Assembly (NCBI GenBank): GCA_022710665.1
Contig: JAKLGN010000045.1
Coordinates: 1-8,758, forward strand
Reading direction: 5' to 3'
Origin: Methanoregula sp.
Lineage (GTDB): Archaea > Halobacteriota > Methanomicrobia > Methanomicrobiales > Methanospirillaceae
DNA length: 8,758 nucleotides
Below, piece by piece: positions 1-6,629 of the stretch (position 1 is its first letter; each line of letters begins with the position of its first letter). The notes below the pieces were generated by a model. The model worked only from the letters and a program-made list of their open reading frames with translations. It did not search any database and was not told the DNA's origin. The position numbers and the translations under genes were made by a program.

Positions 1-178
1 GGCAGAGCATCCGCGGCATCTTCTTAGGCAGTTTTTTCGAGGGCAAAGGATAACTCCCCTCCCAGACATCCACATCCCTGCGGATTGTATGCTTCATGCA
101 TGTTCCCATGCCGCAGGCACTGCAGACTGCCACGGCATCGCTATCAGTTCCCGTTTTTGCACAGATATAACACTTCAT
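1..178 (-). CDS. DUF2180-like Cys-rich zinc protein (C-terminus off window)
   Basis: The 59 visible residues match my memory of the DUF2180 family of small archaeal proteins of unknown function: an MKCY start, then C3, C6, C19, C22, C27 and H30, a WEGSYPLP stretch, and C59, which probably begins another Cys pair beyond the edge. The C/H spacing suggests a structural zinc site, comparable to B-box or AN1-like fingers. I chose the ATG at 178, not the in-frame ATG at 190, because GGTGA lies 5 nt upstream of 178 and the family begins with MKCY, while AAGGA abuts the ATG at 190 with no spacing. It starts 27 nt after the stop of the DUF2193-like gene on the same strand, so the two are probably co-transcribed. 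The cellular role is unknown; family assignment is from memory. Confidence 0.8.
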   Translation of the reverse strand, partial: MKCYICAKTGTDSDAVAVCSACGMGTCMKHTIRRDVDVWEGSYPLPSKKLPKKMPRMLC

Positions 179-205
179 TTCATTCACCATTCCTTCATTC
201 TTTTT

Positions 206-1705
206 TCAGACAGCTTCCTTCCACTGGCACGAGCAATGCCGGAAATCCATCAGGGCGGCCGATGCACAGTCCTTGCATACTCGTGCCGGTGCAGCGGCAA
301 CTTCCTTGTGAAGTGCGATGATATTCGTCATAAGGGTTGCCGTTACCGGCTCGCTCGTCAGGAGGCAGGGATAATCCGAGAGGCGCATCATCGCCGAGAA
401 CCGCACTGTCATCGCACAAGCGGGGTAGGCGTACCTTTGCGGGTTTGCAAGAACATCGTTGTTCAGGACGGGCGAGAGATCGACTTCGAAAGCACCCACT
501 TTTGGTCTGACCAGACCGGGCTCGCTGCTCTGCATTCTCCGCGCTTTGTCGACCATCTTCCAGCCCCGGTAGATCATATCCATGAAATCGCAGTTATGGA
601 GCTCAATCGCTGCACCGCGCTTCGGGTAGAGCTGGACATAGTTGTGGTAGCGTTTCGTGAGCATGTCTACGACCATGATCGCATTGAACCCGTCGAGTTC
701 AAGGATATACTCAGCAGCACTTGCCGAGGCGCCGGTGGCAACCGAGAGCACCTGGTGCTCGTTCTTCATCATCGGTGCAGCGGCAGAGAGCGTCTTGTCC
801 ATCACTTCAGTAACGGACTCGATTACCGCCATGATGACGTCGTCCTTGCACATGTTGAACGTGGACTGGGAGATATGGTGCGCAATATCTCCGACACAGT
901 ACGCCGGCACGGTCACGATGTTGCCATAATGGACCCCCTCGTCAAGCGAGGCCCTGACCGCTCCCTGCATCCTGGTCATGTAATCCTTCATGTATCTTCG
1001 GCAATCGAATGAGGACTGGCCCACACTGTCCATGAGATCAGCCTGCGCATCAACCGGCGTATCATAGATGGACTGGATCATGGAAATTTCCTGCTTAACC
1101 GCCTCAGCCAGTGTTGTACCCCCTTCCACCGCATGGGCAAAGACATCCCCGATGCCATACGAGGTGTTCATAGCCCACGACTTCGAAGCGAGGATTGTCT
1201 GTTTGTGGGCAACCGGGATGTCGATCGTCCTGAGTATCTGGTTGACAATATTGCTGCTGCTGCCCGGGATCAGCGCAAAGTCCACAACGCAGGTTGGCCC
1301 GTAAAACCCGGCGTACCGGCGGGCGGACTCCTTGCCGATCAAGGCTTCGGCTTTACCTACTGCCCTGATGAACACGTCCACGCTCTTTCTGAACTGCGGA
1401 TCCTCCTCATAGAGCATCTCCAGGATCACCGGAGTCTGGTAATGTTCGACAAAAGGATCGTCCTCGGGACGGATGGTATTTGTCAATCCTTTCAGGATCG
1501 AATAATGCGCATTGACCGAGTCGGTATGGAGGGAAAAAACCGCCCTGCTCTGCTCCCCGGCTGCCTTCATTCCCTTGACCGCGTCGACATAGACCCTGGT
1601 ATCATCGATGACAAAATGCTGCCCGCGCTTTTTTTTGATCTGGTTCACGTCGGCGTGCTGGGCGGCCATCGCCTCCGTGATCATCTTTTTGATTATTTCC
1701 TGCAT
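206..1705 (-). CDS. DUF2193-like conserved methanogen protein, 499 aa
   Basis: A long, clean reading frame of 499 residues that I assign to DUF2193, an uncharacterised family of methanogens of about this length; the assignment is from recalled sequence style (KKRGQHF near residue 25, a DDPFVEHYQTP segment near 80) and not from a search. There is no signal peptide or membrane helix, so it is probably cytoplasmic. The last 25 residues hold C477, C480, C491 and C493 (CX2C-X10-CXC), a likely metal or iron-sulfur site. The ATG at 1705 has GAGGTG 8 nt upstream, and a TATTAATA box lies 66-73 nt upstream. The next gene, 27 nt downstream, is the Cys-rich DUF2180-like protein, suggesting a joint role. 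The reaction is unknown; long open frames on the other strand across it are shadows. Confidence 0.85.
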   Translation of the reverse strand: MQEIIKKMITEAMAAQHADVNQIKKKRGQHFVIDDTRVYVDAVKGMKAAGEQSRAVFSLHTDSVNAHYSILKGLTNTIRPEDDPFVEHYQTPVILEMLYEEDPQFRKSVDVFIRAVGKAEALIGKESARRYAGFYGPTCVVDFALIPGSSSNIVNQILRTIDIPVAHKQTILASKSWAMNTSYGIGDVFAHAVEGGTTLAEAVKQEISMIQSIYDTPVDAQADLMDSVGQSSFDCRRYMKDYMTRMQGAVRASLDEGVHYGNIVTVPAYCVGDIAHHISQSTFNMCKDDVIMAVIESVTEVMDKTLSAAAPMMKNEHQVLSVATGASASAAEYILELDGFNAIMVVDMLTKRYHNYVQLYPKRGAAIELHNCDFMDMIYRGWKMVDKARRMQSSEPGLVRPKVGAFEVDLSPVLNNDVLANPQRYAYPACAMTVRFSAMMRLSDYPCLLTSEPVTATLMTNIIALHKEVAAAPARVCKDCASAALMDFRHCSCQWKEAV

Positions 1706-1730
1706 ACCTTACACACCTCATGGCACCAGC

Positions 1731-1739
1731 ATTATACGG
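1731..1739 (+). promoter_or_regulatory. Possible TATA box, plus strand
   Basis: ATTATACGG is centred about 27 nt ahead of the GTG at 1761, the spacing expected for a leaderless archaeal transcript. It is a weak match to the archaeal TATA consensus and only matters if the 1761-2045 reading frame or a long ruv leader is real. Confidence 0.2.
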
Positions 1740-1760
1740 GGTGCCTGCAGGAAACCTTAG

Positions 1761-2045
1761 GTGAACCCCTTATTAATACCTTCAGAAAGATCCGGCATCC
1801 CGCCGGTGTTTCACCCAGTATGGGACAGGGAACCAATCCCGGCATACGAACCGGGTGTGGTTATTCCAGCCACCGATCTGGTGGAGGCGGACTTGCCGGT
1901 CAATATCTTCAAGGATGAAATGGGAAGGGGGGCAACACAGTCCGTTGCTGCCCGCATTTTAAAACGGAAGCCGGGAAGAGTCTGCTCGAGCCTGAATCGG
2001 CAGCTCACTTTCACCATGCACACCACCTTGCGTATAAACAGATGA
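1761..2045 (+). CDS. Doubtful hypothetical ORF, 94 aa, upstream of ruvC
   Basis: An open frame from GTG 1761 to TGA 2043-2045, ending 32 nt before the ruvC start. I recognise no family. The middle (about residues 15-70) reads like ordinary soluble protein, with a PAYEPGVVIPATDL stretch, EADLPVNIFKDE and a basic KRKPGR end; the first ten and last twenty residues look less convincing. No ribosome site fits the GTG, because AGGTGA at 1759-1764 overlaps it, but a TATA-like box at 1731 is at leaderless distance. Against it: third-position G/C is only a little over half by hand count, lower than in the ruv genes; a TATAAA box that probably serves ruvC lies inside its last codons; and a 68-codon minus-strand frame (1811-2017) covers the same DNA. 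It may equally be plain intergenic sequence or a decayed gene. Confidence 0.25.
   Translation: MNPLLIPSERSGIPPVFHPVWDREPIPAYEPGVVIPATDLVEADLPVNIFKDEMGRGATQSVAARILKRKPGRVCSSLNRQLTFTMHTTLRINR
1771..1778 (-). promoter_or_regulatory. TATA box for the DUF2193-DUF2180 unit
   Basis: TATTAATA lies 66-73 nt upstream of the ATG at 1705. A start about 25 nt downstream would give a leader of roughly 40 nt carrying the GAGGTG ribosome site. The match is good by eye but not tested. Confidence 0.4.
2033..2038 (+). promoter_or_regulatory. TATA box for ruvCAB
   Basis: TATAAA, preceded by CG, is centred about 25 nt ahead of position 2060, which would be the transcript start just before the AAGGAG ribosome site at 2062-2067. 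This gives a short leader for the ruv operon. No purine-rich BRE is evident upstream. Confidence 0.45.
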
Positions 2046-2077
2046 ACGACAACTATCTGATAAGGAGCGTATGGCAT

Positions 2078-2548
2078 ATGATCGTTATCGGGATAGATCC
2101 CGGGCTGGCGCGCGTGGGGTACGGGGTCATTGAGGTCCGCAACCGGAAACCCGAACCGGTCTGCTGCGGCTGCATCGAGACCTCCATGGACCAGAGCACA
2201 TCCGGGCGGCTGGTTCATATCTATACTGAGGTTGCAGCTCTCCTTGAGAAGTACCCGCCGGCGCATATGGCGGTGGAAAAATTGTTCTTCACGAGGAACA
2301 TCACCTCAGCGATGAGCGTTTCCGAAGCCCGGGGCGTCATCCTCCTCCTCGCGGAACAGAAGAAGATACCGGTCACGGAATACACTCCGAACCAGGTCAA
2401 ACAGGCCATTACCGGATCCGGCAGGGCCGACAAGCGCCAGATGCAGGAGATGATCATGCGACTCCTCCATCTCCCGGAGATTCCCCGCCCCGATGATGCG
2501 GCCGATGCCCTTTCGATTGCCTTATGTCATATCCATAACCTGAGATAG
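2078..2548 (+). CDS. ruvC: Crossover junction endonuclease RuvC
   Basis: RuvC is the dimeric Holliday-junction resolvase that nicks two opposed strands of a four-way junction during recombinational repair. The 156-residue protein has the RNase H-like fold signatures: the GIDPG strand with D7, E67 in AVEKLFF, and the PDDAADAL motif with D140 and D143, so all four metal-binding acidic residues are present. The aromatic pair F70/F71 matches the base-flipping position of the E. coli enzyme. Length fits bacterial RuvC (about 155-175). I start at ATG 2078 because the family begins just before the GIDPG strand and AAGGAG lies at 2062-2067, 10 nt upstream; an in-frame ATG at 2042 would add 12 unconserved residues and lies upstream of that ribosome site. 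It is the first gene of ruvC-ruvA-ruvB. The archaeal resolvase Hjc is unrelated, so this gene points to ancient transfer from bacteria. Confidence 0.96.
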   Translation: MIVIGIDPGLARVGYGVIEVRNRKPEPVCCGCIETSMDQSTSGRLVHIYTEVAALLEKYPPAHMAVEKLFFTRNITSAMSVSEARGVILLLAEQKKIPVTEYTPNQVKQAITGSGRADKRQMQEMIMRLLHLPEIPRPDDAADALSIALCHIHNLR

Positions 2549-2552
2549 TATA

Positions 2553-3149
2553 ATGATCGCGCTCCTTTCCGGTGAACCGGTGCTGAAAGGTGACCGGTGG
2601 GTTGTCATCGACGTGCATGGAGTAGGCTACCGGGTCCATGTCACCCAGCCCGCACTTCAGCACCTGGCTGGCACCCGCGGGACGGTGACCCTCCATACCC
2701 ATATGGCGGTTCGTGAGGATGCAATCACGCTGTACGGGTTCCTGCACCACAGCGAACTGGAGATGTTCAGGATACTCATTAACGTTACCGGCATCGGCCC
2801 GCAGATCGCCATGAACCTTTTATCCCAGATCGGGATCGAAGAGTTTGCCATCGCGATCGTAAACGAGGATGAGAAGGCCTTGACCCGGATCTCCGGTATC
2901 GGAACAAAGAGTGCAAAACGTCTGATCCTGGAGCTCCGGGACAAGATGAAGAAGATCAGCGAGACGCTGCCTCACGGGGGGACGGGGACAGCCGCGTTTG
3001 CAGCGCGGGACGCGGTCAGCGCCCTTGTCTCGCTCGGGTTTGCCGAGAAGGAGTCGCGGGATGCTATCAACGCAGCGGCACGGGAGACGGGCACTCCAAC
3101 GGTACAGGGACTCATCAAGAAGGCCCTGGTCACATTAAAGGAGGGGTGA
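2553..3149 (+). CDS. ruvA: Holliday junction DNA helicase subunit RuvA
   Basis: RuvA binds the four-way junction as a tetramer or octamer and holds it open and square for the RuvB motors. The 198 residues show the three usual domains: an OB-fold beginning MIALLSG and including HGVGYRV and the YGF turn; tandem helix-hairpin-helix motifs (TGIGPQIA near 79-86 and [11 protein letters not shown] near 114-124) that grip DNA backbone; and a C-terminal helical domain from about 150 that contacts RuvB. The acidic pin residues E55 and D56 fall at the same numbers as in E. coli. The start lies 4 nt after the ruvC stop with no strong ribosome site, suggesting translation coupled to ruvC. The stop overlaps an in-frame GTG of ruvB by 4 nt, though ruvB probably starts a little later. 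Nothing is truncated. Confidence 0.96.
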   Translation: MIALLSGEPVLKGDRWVVIDVHGVGYRVHVTQPALQHLAGTRGTVTLHTHMAVREDAITLYGFLHHSELEMFRILINVTGIGPQIAMNLLSQIGIEEFAIAIVNEDEKALTRISGIGTKSAKRLILELRDKMKKISETLPHGGTGTAAFAARDAVSALVSLGFAEKESRDAINAAARETGTPTVQGLIKKALVTLKEG

Positions 3150-3154
3150 AGATC

Positions 3155-4156
3155 ATGACCGAACGCATCATCTCCCCGGACCCGCAGGAGGAGGAGGGTG
3201 ACGATCTTACCATCCGACCGGACCGGCTGGACGAGTTTATCGGGCAGGAGCAGGTCAAGGAGAGCCTGAAGATAGCAATCGAAGCCGCGCAGAAACGAAA
3301 GGAACCCATCGACCACCTCCTCTTCTCCGGGCCGCCGGGCCTTGGCAAGACCACGCTCGCTCATATCATTGCCCGCGAAATGGGGGCAGAGATACGGTCA
3401 ACAACCGGCCCGGTGCTCGAGAAGCCCGGGGACATTGCCGCCCTTCTCACTCCGCTCCAGGAGGGCGATTTCCTGTTTATCGATGAGATCCACCGGATCA
3501 ACCCGGTTGTCGAGGAGGTTCTCTATCCCGCGATGGAGGATTTTTTTATCGATGTGATGATCGGAGAAGGGCCGAGTGCCCGTACGATCAAGCTGAACCT
3601 CGAACATTTCACTCTTATCGGCGCGACCACCAAGCAGGGACTCCTTGGCGCACCATTCCGGGACCGGTTCGGCATCACCTGCCGGCTCGACCTGTACTCC
3701 GTGGCCGACCTGATCCGGATTGTCATCCGGAGCGCGTCCATCCTGAAGATCCCGATCACCCCGGATGGTGCAGAGGAGATTGCCAAACGGAGCCGGGGAA
3801 CTCCCCGTATCGTCAACCGGCTGCTGCGGCGGGTACGGGATTATGCCACGGTCAAAGGGAACGGCACGATAACGCGGGAGATTGCAGGAGATGCCCTGGC
3901 CATGCTGCAGATCGACGGGCTCGGACTTGACGAGCTCGACCGGCGCATTCTATCAATCATTGCAAATGATTTCGGCGGGGGCCCGGTCGGTGTGAAGACG
4001 ATAGCCATCTCGGTCGGGGAGGAGGTGCGGACGATCGAGGACGTGTACGAGCCGTTCCTCATCCAGATCGGGTTTGTCAAGCGCACACCCCAGGGCCGGG
4101 AAGTTACCCCAATTGCAAAAAAGCATCTCAATATACCGCAGAAGACCCTGGTGTAG
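3155..4156 (+). CDS. ruvB: Holliday junction DNA helicase RuvB
   Basis: RuvB is the AAA+ hexameric motor that drives branch migration on the RuvA-bound junction. In the 333 residues I see Walker A (GPPGLGKT, 59-66), Walker B (LFIDEIH, D110/E111), sensor 1 (GATTK, 156-160), the arginine finger in PFRDRFG (R169), sensor 2 (GTPR, R218) and a C-terminal winged-helix DNA-binding domain from about 255, ending with a FLIQIGF and RTPQGR signature. I choose ATG 3155: the ribosome site AGGAGG with GGTGA (3139-3149) sits 5 nt upstream of it but overlaps the alternative GTG at 3146, which overlaps the ruvA stop. Both starts are in frame and differ by three residues. The gene closes the operon and is followed by a hairpin terminator. 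All ATPase residues are intact. Confidence 0.96.
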   Translation: MTERIISPDPQEEEGDDLTIRPDRLDEFIGQEQVKESLKIAIEAAQKRKEPIDHLLFSGPPGLGKTTLAHIIAREMGAEIRSTTGPVLEKPGDIAALLTPLQEGDFLFIDEIHRINPVVEEVLYPAMEDFFIDVMIGEGPSARTIKLNLEHFTLIGATTKQGLLGAPFRDRFGITCRLDLYSVADLIRIVIRSASILKIPITPDGAEEIAKRSRGTPRIVNRLLRRVRDYATVKGNGTITREIAGDALAMLQIDGLGLDELDRRILSIIANDFGGGPVGVKTIAISVGEEVRTIEDVYEPFLIQIGFVKRTPQGREVTPIAKKHLNIPQKTLV

Positions 4157-4172
4157 CAACGTTTTTAAAAGA

Positions 4173-4198
4173 CATGCTGGAGATGAGCATGCTTTTTT
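4173..4198 (+). terminator. Terminator after ruvB
   Basis: CATGCT (4173-4178) pairs with AGCATG (4186-4191) across a 7-nt loop, and is followed by C and six T residues (4193-4198). It begins 16 nt after the ruvB stop. Further T-rich runs near 4237-4258 could act as additional archaeal termination signals. Confidence 0.55.
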
Positions 4199-4371
4199 CC
4201 TGGCATCCTGGAGCACCATGGGGGATTTTAACAAGGCATTTTTTGATCCTATTTTTTTCTGAAATTCCCAATGCTGCGTGCCCATACCGAAGGTTAGCGA
4301 AGAATTGTTCTCCTCTGGATATCAGGGATTTGTGCCGTCCTGATGGGCTTCCATTTCTGTCACAGCTGCCC

Positions 4372-4713
4372 TCACAGTCCCAGTACAAGGCGGTTCATGA
4401 TGAGGAGCGCCCCGCCCCAGATCCCAAAAGCCCCCCCGAGGCTCGGGAGAAACCCGTACCGCTCACTCAGGAACCATAGCGCCAGAAGGAAAATGAGCGA
4501 CGGGATGGCGAAGTAAAACGCCCCAAGCACCAGCTGCCTTGTCGTCTCCTGCCCCGCTTCAGAGTACGTGAAGAGGAACGCAATGGTGGTGATGATCGGT
4601 GCTGCGGCAAGCATTCCGCCGTACCGGGGATCCACGTGCTGGGCTAGGATGGTAACCCCGACAATAACGCTTCCGCCGACCACAAATTTCAGGAGTGTGT
4701 ACAGAAAATCCAT
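4372..4713 (-). CDS. Small membrane protein, DUF3147/GlpM-like
   Basis: A 113-residue, strongly hydrophobic protein with four predicted membrane helices at about 7-25, 33-50, 60-82 and 90-110, separated by short polar turns (QHVDPRYGG, SEAGQETTRQ, SERYGF). Length, helix count and the pattern of a glycine-rich first helix, a proline before the middle of helix 2 and a WGG turn in helix 4 resemble the DUF3147/GlpM group of small inner-membrane proteins, whose function is unknown. This is a resemblance from memory only. The ATG at 4713 lacks a clear ribosome site, but an AT-rich box is centred 24 nt upstream, so the message may be leaderless. It stands alone, convergent with ruvB and divergent from the acylphosphatase gene. 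No role in recombination is implied. Confidence 0.7.
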   Translation of the reverse strand: MDFLYTLLKFVVGGSVIVGVTILAQHVDPRYGGMLAAAPIITTIAFLFTYSEAGQETTRQLVLGAFYFAIPSLIFLLALWFLSERYGFLPSLGGAFGIWGGALLIMNRLVLGL

Positions 4714-4731
4714 TGCCGATTATTTCCCCCC

Positions 4732-4743
4732 AAAATTAAAAAA
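4732..4743 (-). promoter_or_regulatory. AT-rich promoter box of the membrane protein gene
   Basis: On the minus strand TTTTTTAATTTT is centred about 24 nt ahead of the ATG at 4713, the distance expected between a TATA box and the start of a leaderless archaeal transcript. There is no good ribosome site in between, which agrees with a leaderless message. Confidence 0.35.
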
Positions 4744-4855
4744 CCCGGCTGTCAGGGATGTCAGGAGGGGGTTTAGCCAGGCACGTGCTTGCACATCACG
4801 GTCTGAAGCACCCGGCAGGTTTCCCCGTGGTATCAGCGGCCGGAATGAATCGCAG

Positions 4856-4894
4856 GGTCTTTTGTGGTGAGGATCAGGACCCCCGGTAAAGACC
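4856..4894. other. Hairpin, 7-bp stem
   Basis: GGTCTTT (4856-4862) and AAAGACC (4888-4894) are perfect inverted repeats separated by 25 nt. It adjoins the stronger hairpin at 4905-4938, so the two may form one structured RNA element. Strand and role are undecided. Confidence 0.3.
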
Positions 4895-4896
4895 AT

Positions 4897-4938
4897 AAAA
4901 AAAAGCGGGATTTTGGTCGCTCTCCTGCCAAAATCCGC
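4897..4938 (-). terminator. Terminator-like hairpin, minus strand
   Basis: GCGG(G)ATTTTGG at 4905-4916 pairs with CCAAAATCCGC at 4928-4938: eleven base pairs with a single bulged G and an 11-nt loop. Read on the minus strand the stem is followed directly by eight T (4904-4897), the form of an intrinsic terminator. No minus-strand gene ends nearby; the closest is the radical SAM gene, more than 500 nt away, so it may end an antisense or read-through transcript, or be a regulatory RNA part. Confidence 0.4.
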
Positions 4939-5001
4939 AACGAATCTGCGATGCGTTGATATGATACTATTTTTACACGAATGTTTTATTATTCCAGCCG
5001 G

Positions 5002-5007
5002 TTATAA
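5002..5007 (+). promoter_or_regulatory. TATA candidate of the acylphosphatase gene
   Basis: TTATAA lies about 38 nt before the ATG; a start some 25 nt downstream would leave a leader of about 13 nt that still holds the GGAGGT ribosome site at 5032-5037. An alternative is the TTTATTAT run near 4985-4992. Confidence 0.3.
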
Positions 5008-5042
5008 GAATCTCTCAACTCTTCTGGTTCCGGAGGTACCGT

Positions 5043-5318
5043 ATGGAACGGATCACTGCTATTGCAAAAGGCCGCGTGCAACGTGTGGGCTACCGCTCCT
5101 TTGTTGCGGACTGTGCACACGCAACCGGAGTGCACGGCTCGGTGAAGAACCTGCCGGACGGCACGGTCGGGATCGTGGGTGAGAGCTCGCCGGCCGCCAT
5201 TGACAACTTTCTCCGCCTTGCTCATGCGAAAGGTGACCTGATGATTCGTGTTGAGGAGATCGCGGTGAATAAAGGGCCCGCAACGGGAGAGTTCCACGAG
5301 TTCCACGTTGCATGGTAA
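5043..5318 (+). CDS. Acylphosphatase
   Basis: Acylphosphatases are small cytoplasmic enzymes that hydrolyse the carboxyl-phosphate bond of compounds such as acetyl phosphate or 1,3-bisphosphoglycerate. The 91 residues cover the usual single alpha/beta domain (family length about 90-100). The phosphate-binding loop is GRVQRVGYR (10-18) with catalytic R18, and N36 of the VKNLPDGTV segment is the catalytic asparagine at its expected position. The loop has R14 and Y17 where most members have Gly and Phe. The final residues are VAW, where many family members carry a conserved arginine. GGAGGT at 5032-5037, 5 nt before the ATG, fixes the start. It is a single gene, convergent with the radical SAM gene. 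The natural substrate in methanogens is not established. Confidence 0.92.
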   Translation: MERITAIAKGRVQRVGYRSFVADCAHATGVHGSVKNLPDGTVGIVGESSPAAIDNFLRLAHAKGDLMIRVEEIAVNKGPATGEFHEFHVAW

Positions 5319-5403
5319 AAAAGCGAAGATAATATTTCCAGGAGATCAAGAGGGAAAACTCCCGGGCGGCCTTCTTTAGGGGAGAGAAGGGATCATCGTA
5401 TCC

Positions 5404-5460
5404 TAAAAAAACAAACAAGAGGTGGCAGAAATCTCTCTTTATCGGTAAATTGGCTTCTGC
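5404..5460 (-). terminator. Possible terminator of the radical SAM gene
   Basis: On the minus strand, downstream of the stop at 5465, GCAGAA (5460-5455) can pair with TTCTGC (5430-5425) over a 24-nt loop, followed by a T-rich run (TTGTTTGTTTTTTTA, about 5418-5404). The stem is short and the loop long; the T-rich run alone may be the archaeal signal. Confidence 0.3.
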
Positions 5461-5464
5461 ATGG

Positions 5465-6616
5465 TTATCTTCCCACCACAGACCGCATCAGAGCCATAAC
5501 GCCCGGTTTCTTTGGTTTTTTTGACACCGCCGCACCAAAGCCCATCCCCGGCTCCTCAAACATCTCCCGGTTCAGTCGCTCGTTGAGCACGTCAAAGATC
5601 CGCTTGTAGGCACTACAGTGGGGATCGACGCCTTCAAGCAACCCCCCCGAGGGTGCAATTGCGTTGTAGGGACAGCCGCCCCGGCAGTACCTGATGTGCG
5701 AACAGTCCTTGCACGCGGTATCCACGTATTCCGAGAACGCGGTCATGCGCCGGCCGGGCTCTGACTGCATCAGCTGGTCCATAGTCGGTTTGTACCGCAC
5801 GTTACCCATCACCCATTCCGGCAATCCGACAAAGCGATAACATGGGTAGATGCTCCCGTCGGGGCCGATGGCGAAGGTATTGCCCATGCAGTTGACGAAG
5901 GTGCAGACACTCCCCCTACGGGTGAAGATGCACCGGCAGAGGTCGTTGATGTTCATCACCTCCATGGTCCCGAGGTTCTCGAGAGATTTGTCAAGGAGGT
6001 ATACCAGGAGATCGCCGTATTCCGCCGGTTCCAGCGCCCACTCCTTCGGGTTCTCCGAGCGGAGCGAGGGGAGGGCCGGGTGGAGTTTCAAGACAAAGCC
6101 CTTCTCCTTGAAGAAATTGAAGATCTCCTCCCGGTGCTTCACCGATTTGTTCGTGAAGGTGCAGATGAACCGCACCGAAAGGCCGGCTGCCTTTGCAATC
6201 TCGTAACCGTTCATGCACTTCTTAAAATACCCTTCACCCCTCTGGGAATCGCAGATCTCCTCCGGGCCGTCGATGCTCGATCCGAGGGGGACTTTATGGT
6301 GCGCGAGCACGGCAGCAATCTCCGGCGTCATCCGCCAGAGATTTGTCTGCATCGCGAACTCGGGGGTGAGTTCCGCAAGTTCAATGGAGAGGAGGGGCAG
6401 TGCCTGCCGGTAAAAGTCCGCGCCGGCAAGGAGCGGCTCCCCCCCGTGGAACGTGAAGGTTACCCGGTCCTTGCGGAATTCCTTGAGCCACGATACGATC
6501 TCCCTCACGGTATCGATGGTCATGACCGGCGACCCCTCATCAGAGCTCCAGCAGTATTTGCACTTCGAGGGGCACCCAAGCGTCGGGATGATCATGATGT
6601 GGAAGGGGTTTTTCAT
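5465..6616 (-). CDS. Radical SAM/SPASM protein, putative peptide maturase
   Basis: A 383-residue radical SAM protein. C15, C19 and C22 (CPSKCKYC) bind the SAM-cleaving 4Fe-4S cluster, HGGEP (57-61) binds SAM, and SIDGP (114-118) is typical of the sulfatase-maturase/peptide-modifying branch. From about 228 a SPASM region follows with C228, C230, C238, C243, C259 (in GSIYPCYRF), C302, C305, C311, C315 (CRGGCP) and C334, enough for two auxiliary clusters. The tail from about 365 is basic. It resembles anaerobic sulfatase maturases and a methanogen group I recall as the Mhun_1560-type putative peptide-modifying enzymes; no sulfatase is present. I choose ATG 6616 because conservation begins there; upstream in-frame sequence is Pro/Arg-rich and not family-like. 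AGGTGA lies 13 nt upstream, rather far. The substrate is unknown; small frames lie just upstream. Confidence 0.88.
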   Translation of the reverse strand: MKNPFHIMIIPTLGCPSKCKYCWSSDEGSPVMTIDTVREIVSWLKEFRKDRVTFTFHGGEPLLAGADFYRQALPLLSIELAELTPEFAMQTNLWRMTPEIAAVLAHHKVPLGSSIDGPEEICDSQRGEGYFKKCMNGYEIAKAAGLSVRFICTFTNKSVKHREEIFNFFKEKGFVLKLHPALPSLRSENPKEWALEPAEYGDLLVYLLDKSLENLGTMEVMNINDLCRCIFTRRGSVCTFVNCMGNTFAIGPDGSIYPCYRFVGLPEWVMGNVRYKPTMDQLMQSEPGRRMTAFSEYVDTACKDCSHIRYCRGGCPYNAIAPSGGLLEGVDPHCSAYKRIFDVLNERLNREMFEEPGMGFGAAVSKKPKKPGVMALMRSVVGR

Positions 6617-6629
6617 GGTACTTTTTGTT

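Larger units (their letters stand above)
4714..5042. other. Non-coding stretch between divergent genes
   Basis: I see no credible gene in these 329 bases. They hold the AT-rich promoter candidate of the membrane protein gene at the left, two adjacent hairpins at 4856-4894 and 4905-4938 around a run of eight A, and an AT-rich promoter and ribosome site for the acylphosphatase gene at the right. Confidence 0.6.

Noticed and set aside
89..1012. Long plus-strand open frame (307 codons)
   Set aside because: It lies antisense within the DUF2193-like gene; its translation is rich in His/Arg with no recognisable domain, whereas the minus-strand protein is coherent.
1133..1918. Plus-strand open frame across the start of the DUF2193-like gene
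   Set aside because: A shadow of the GC-rich third positions of the minus-strand gene; no ribosome site and no family.
4128..4388. Minus-strand 86-codon frame after the membrane protein gene
   Set aside because: It needs a TTG start, has no ribosome site, runs across the ruvB terminator into ruvB, and shows no family.
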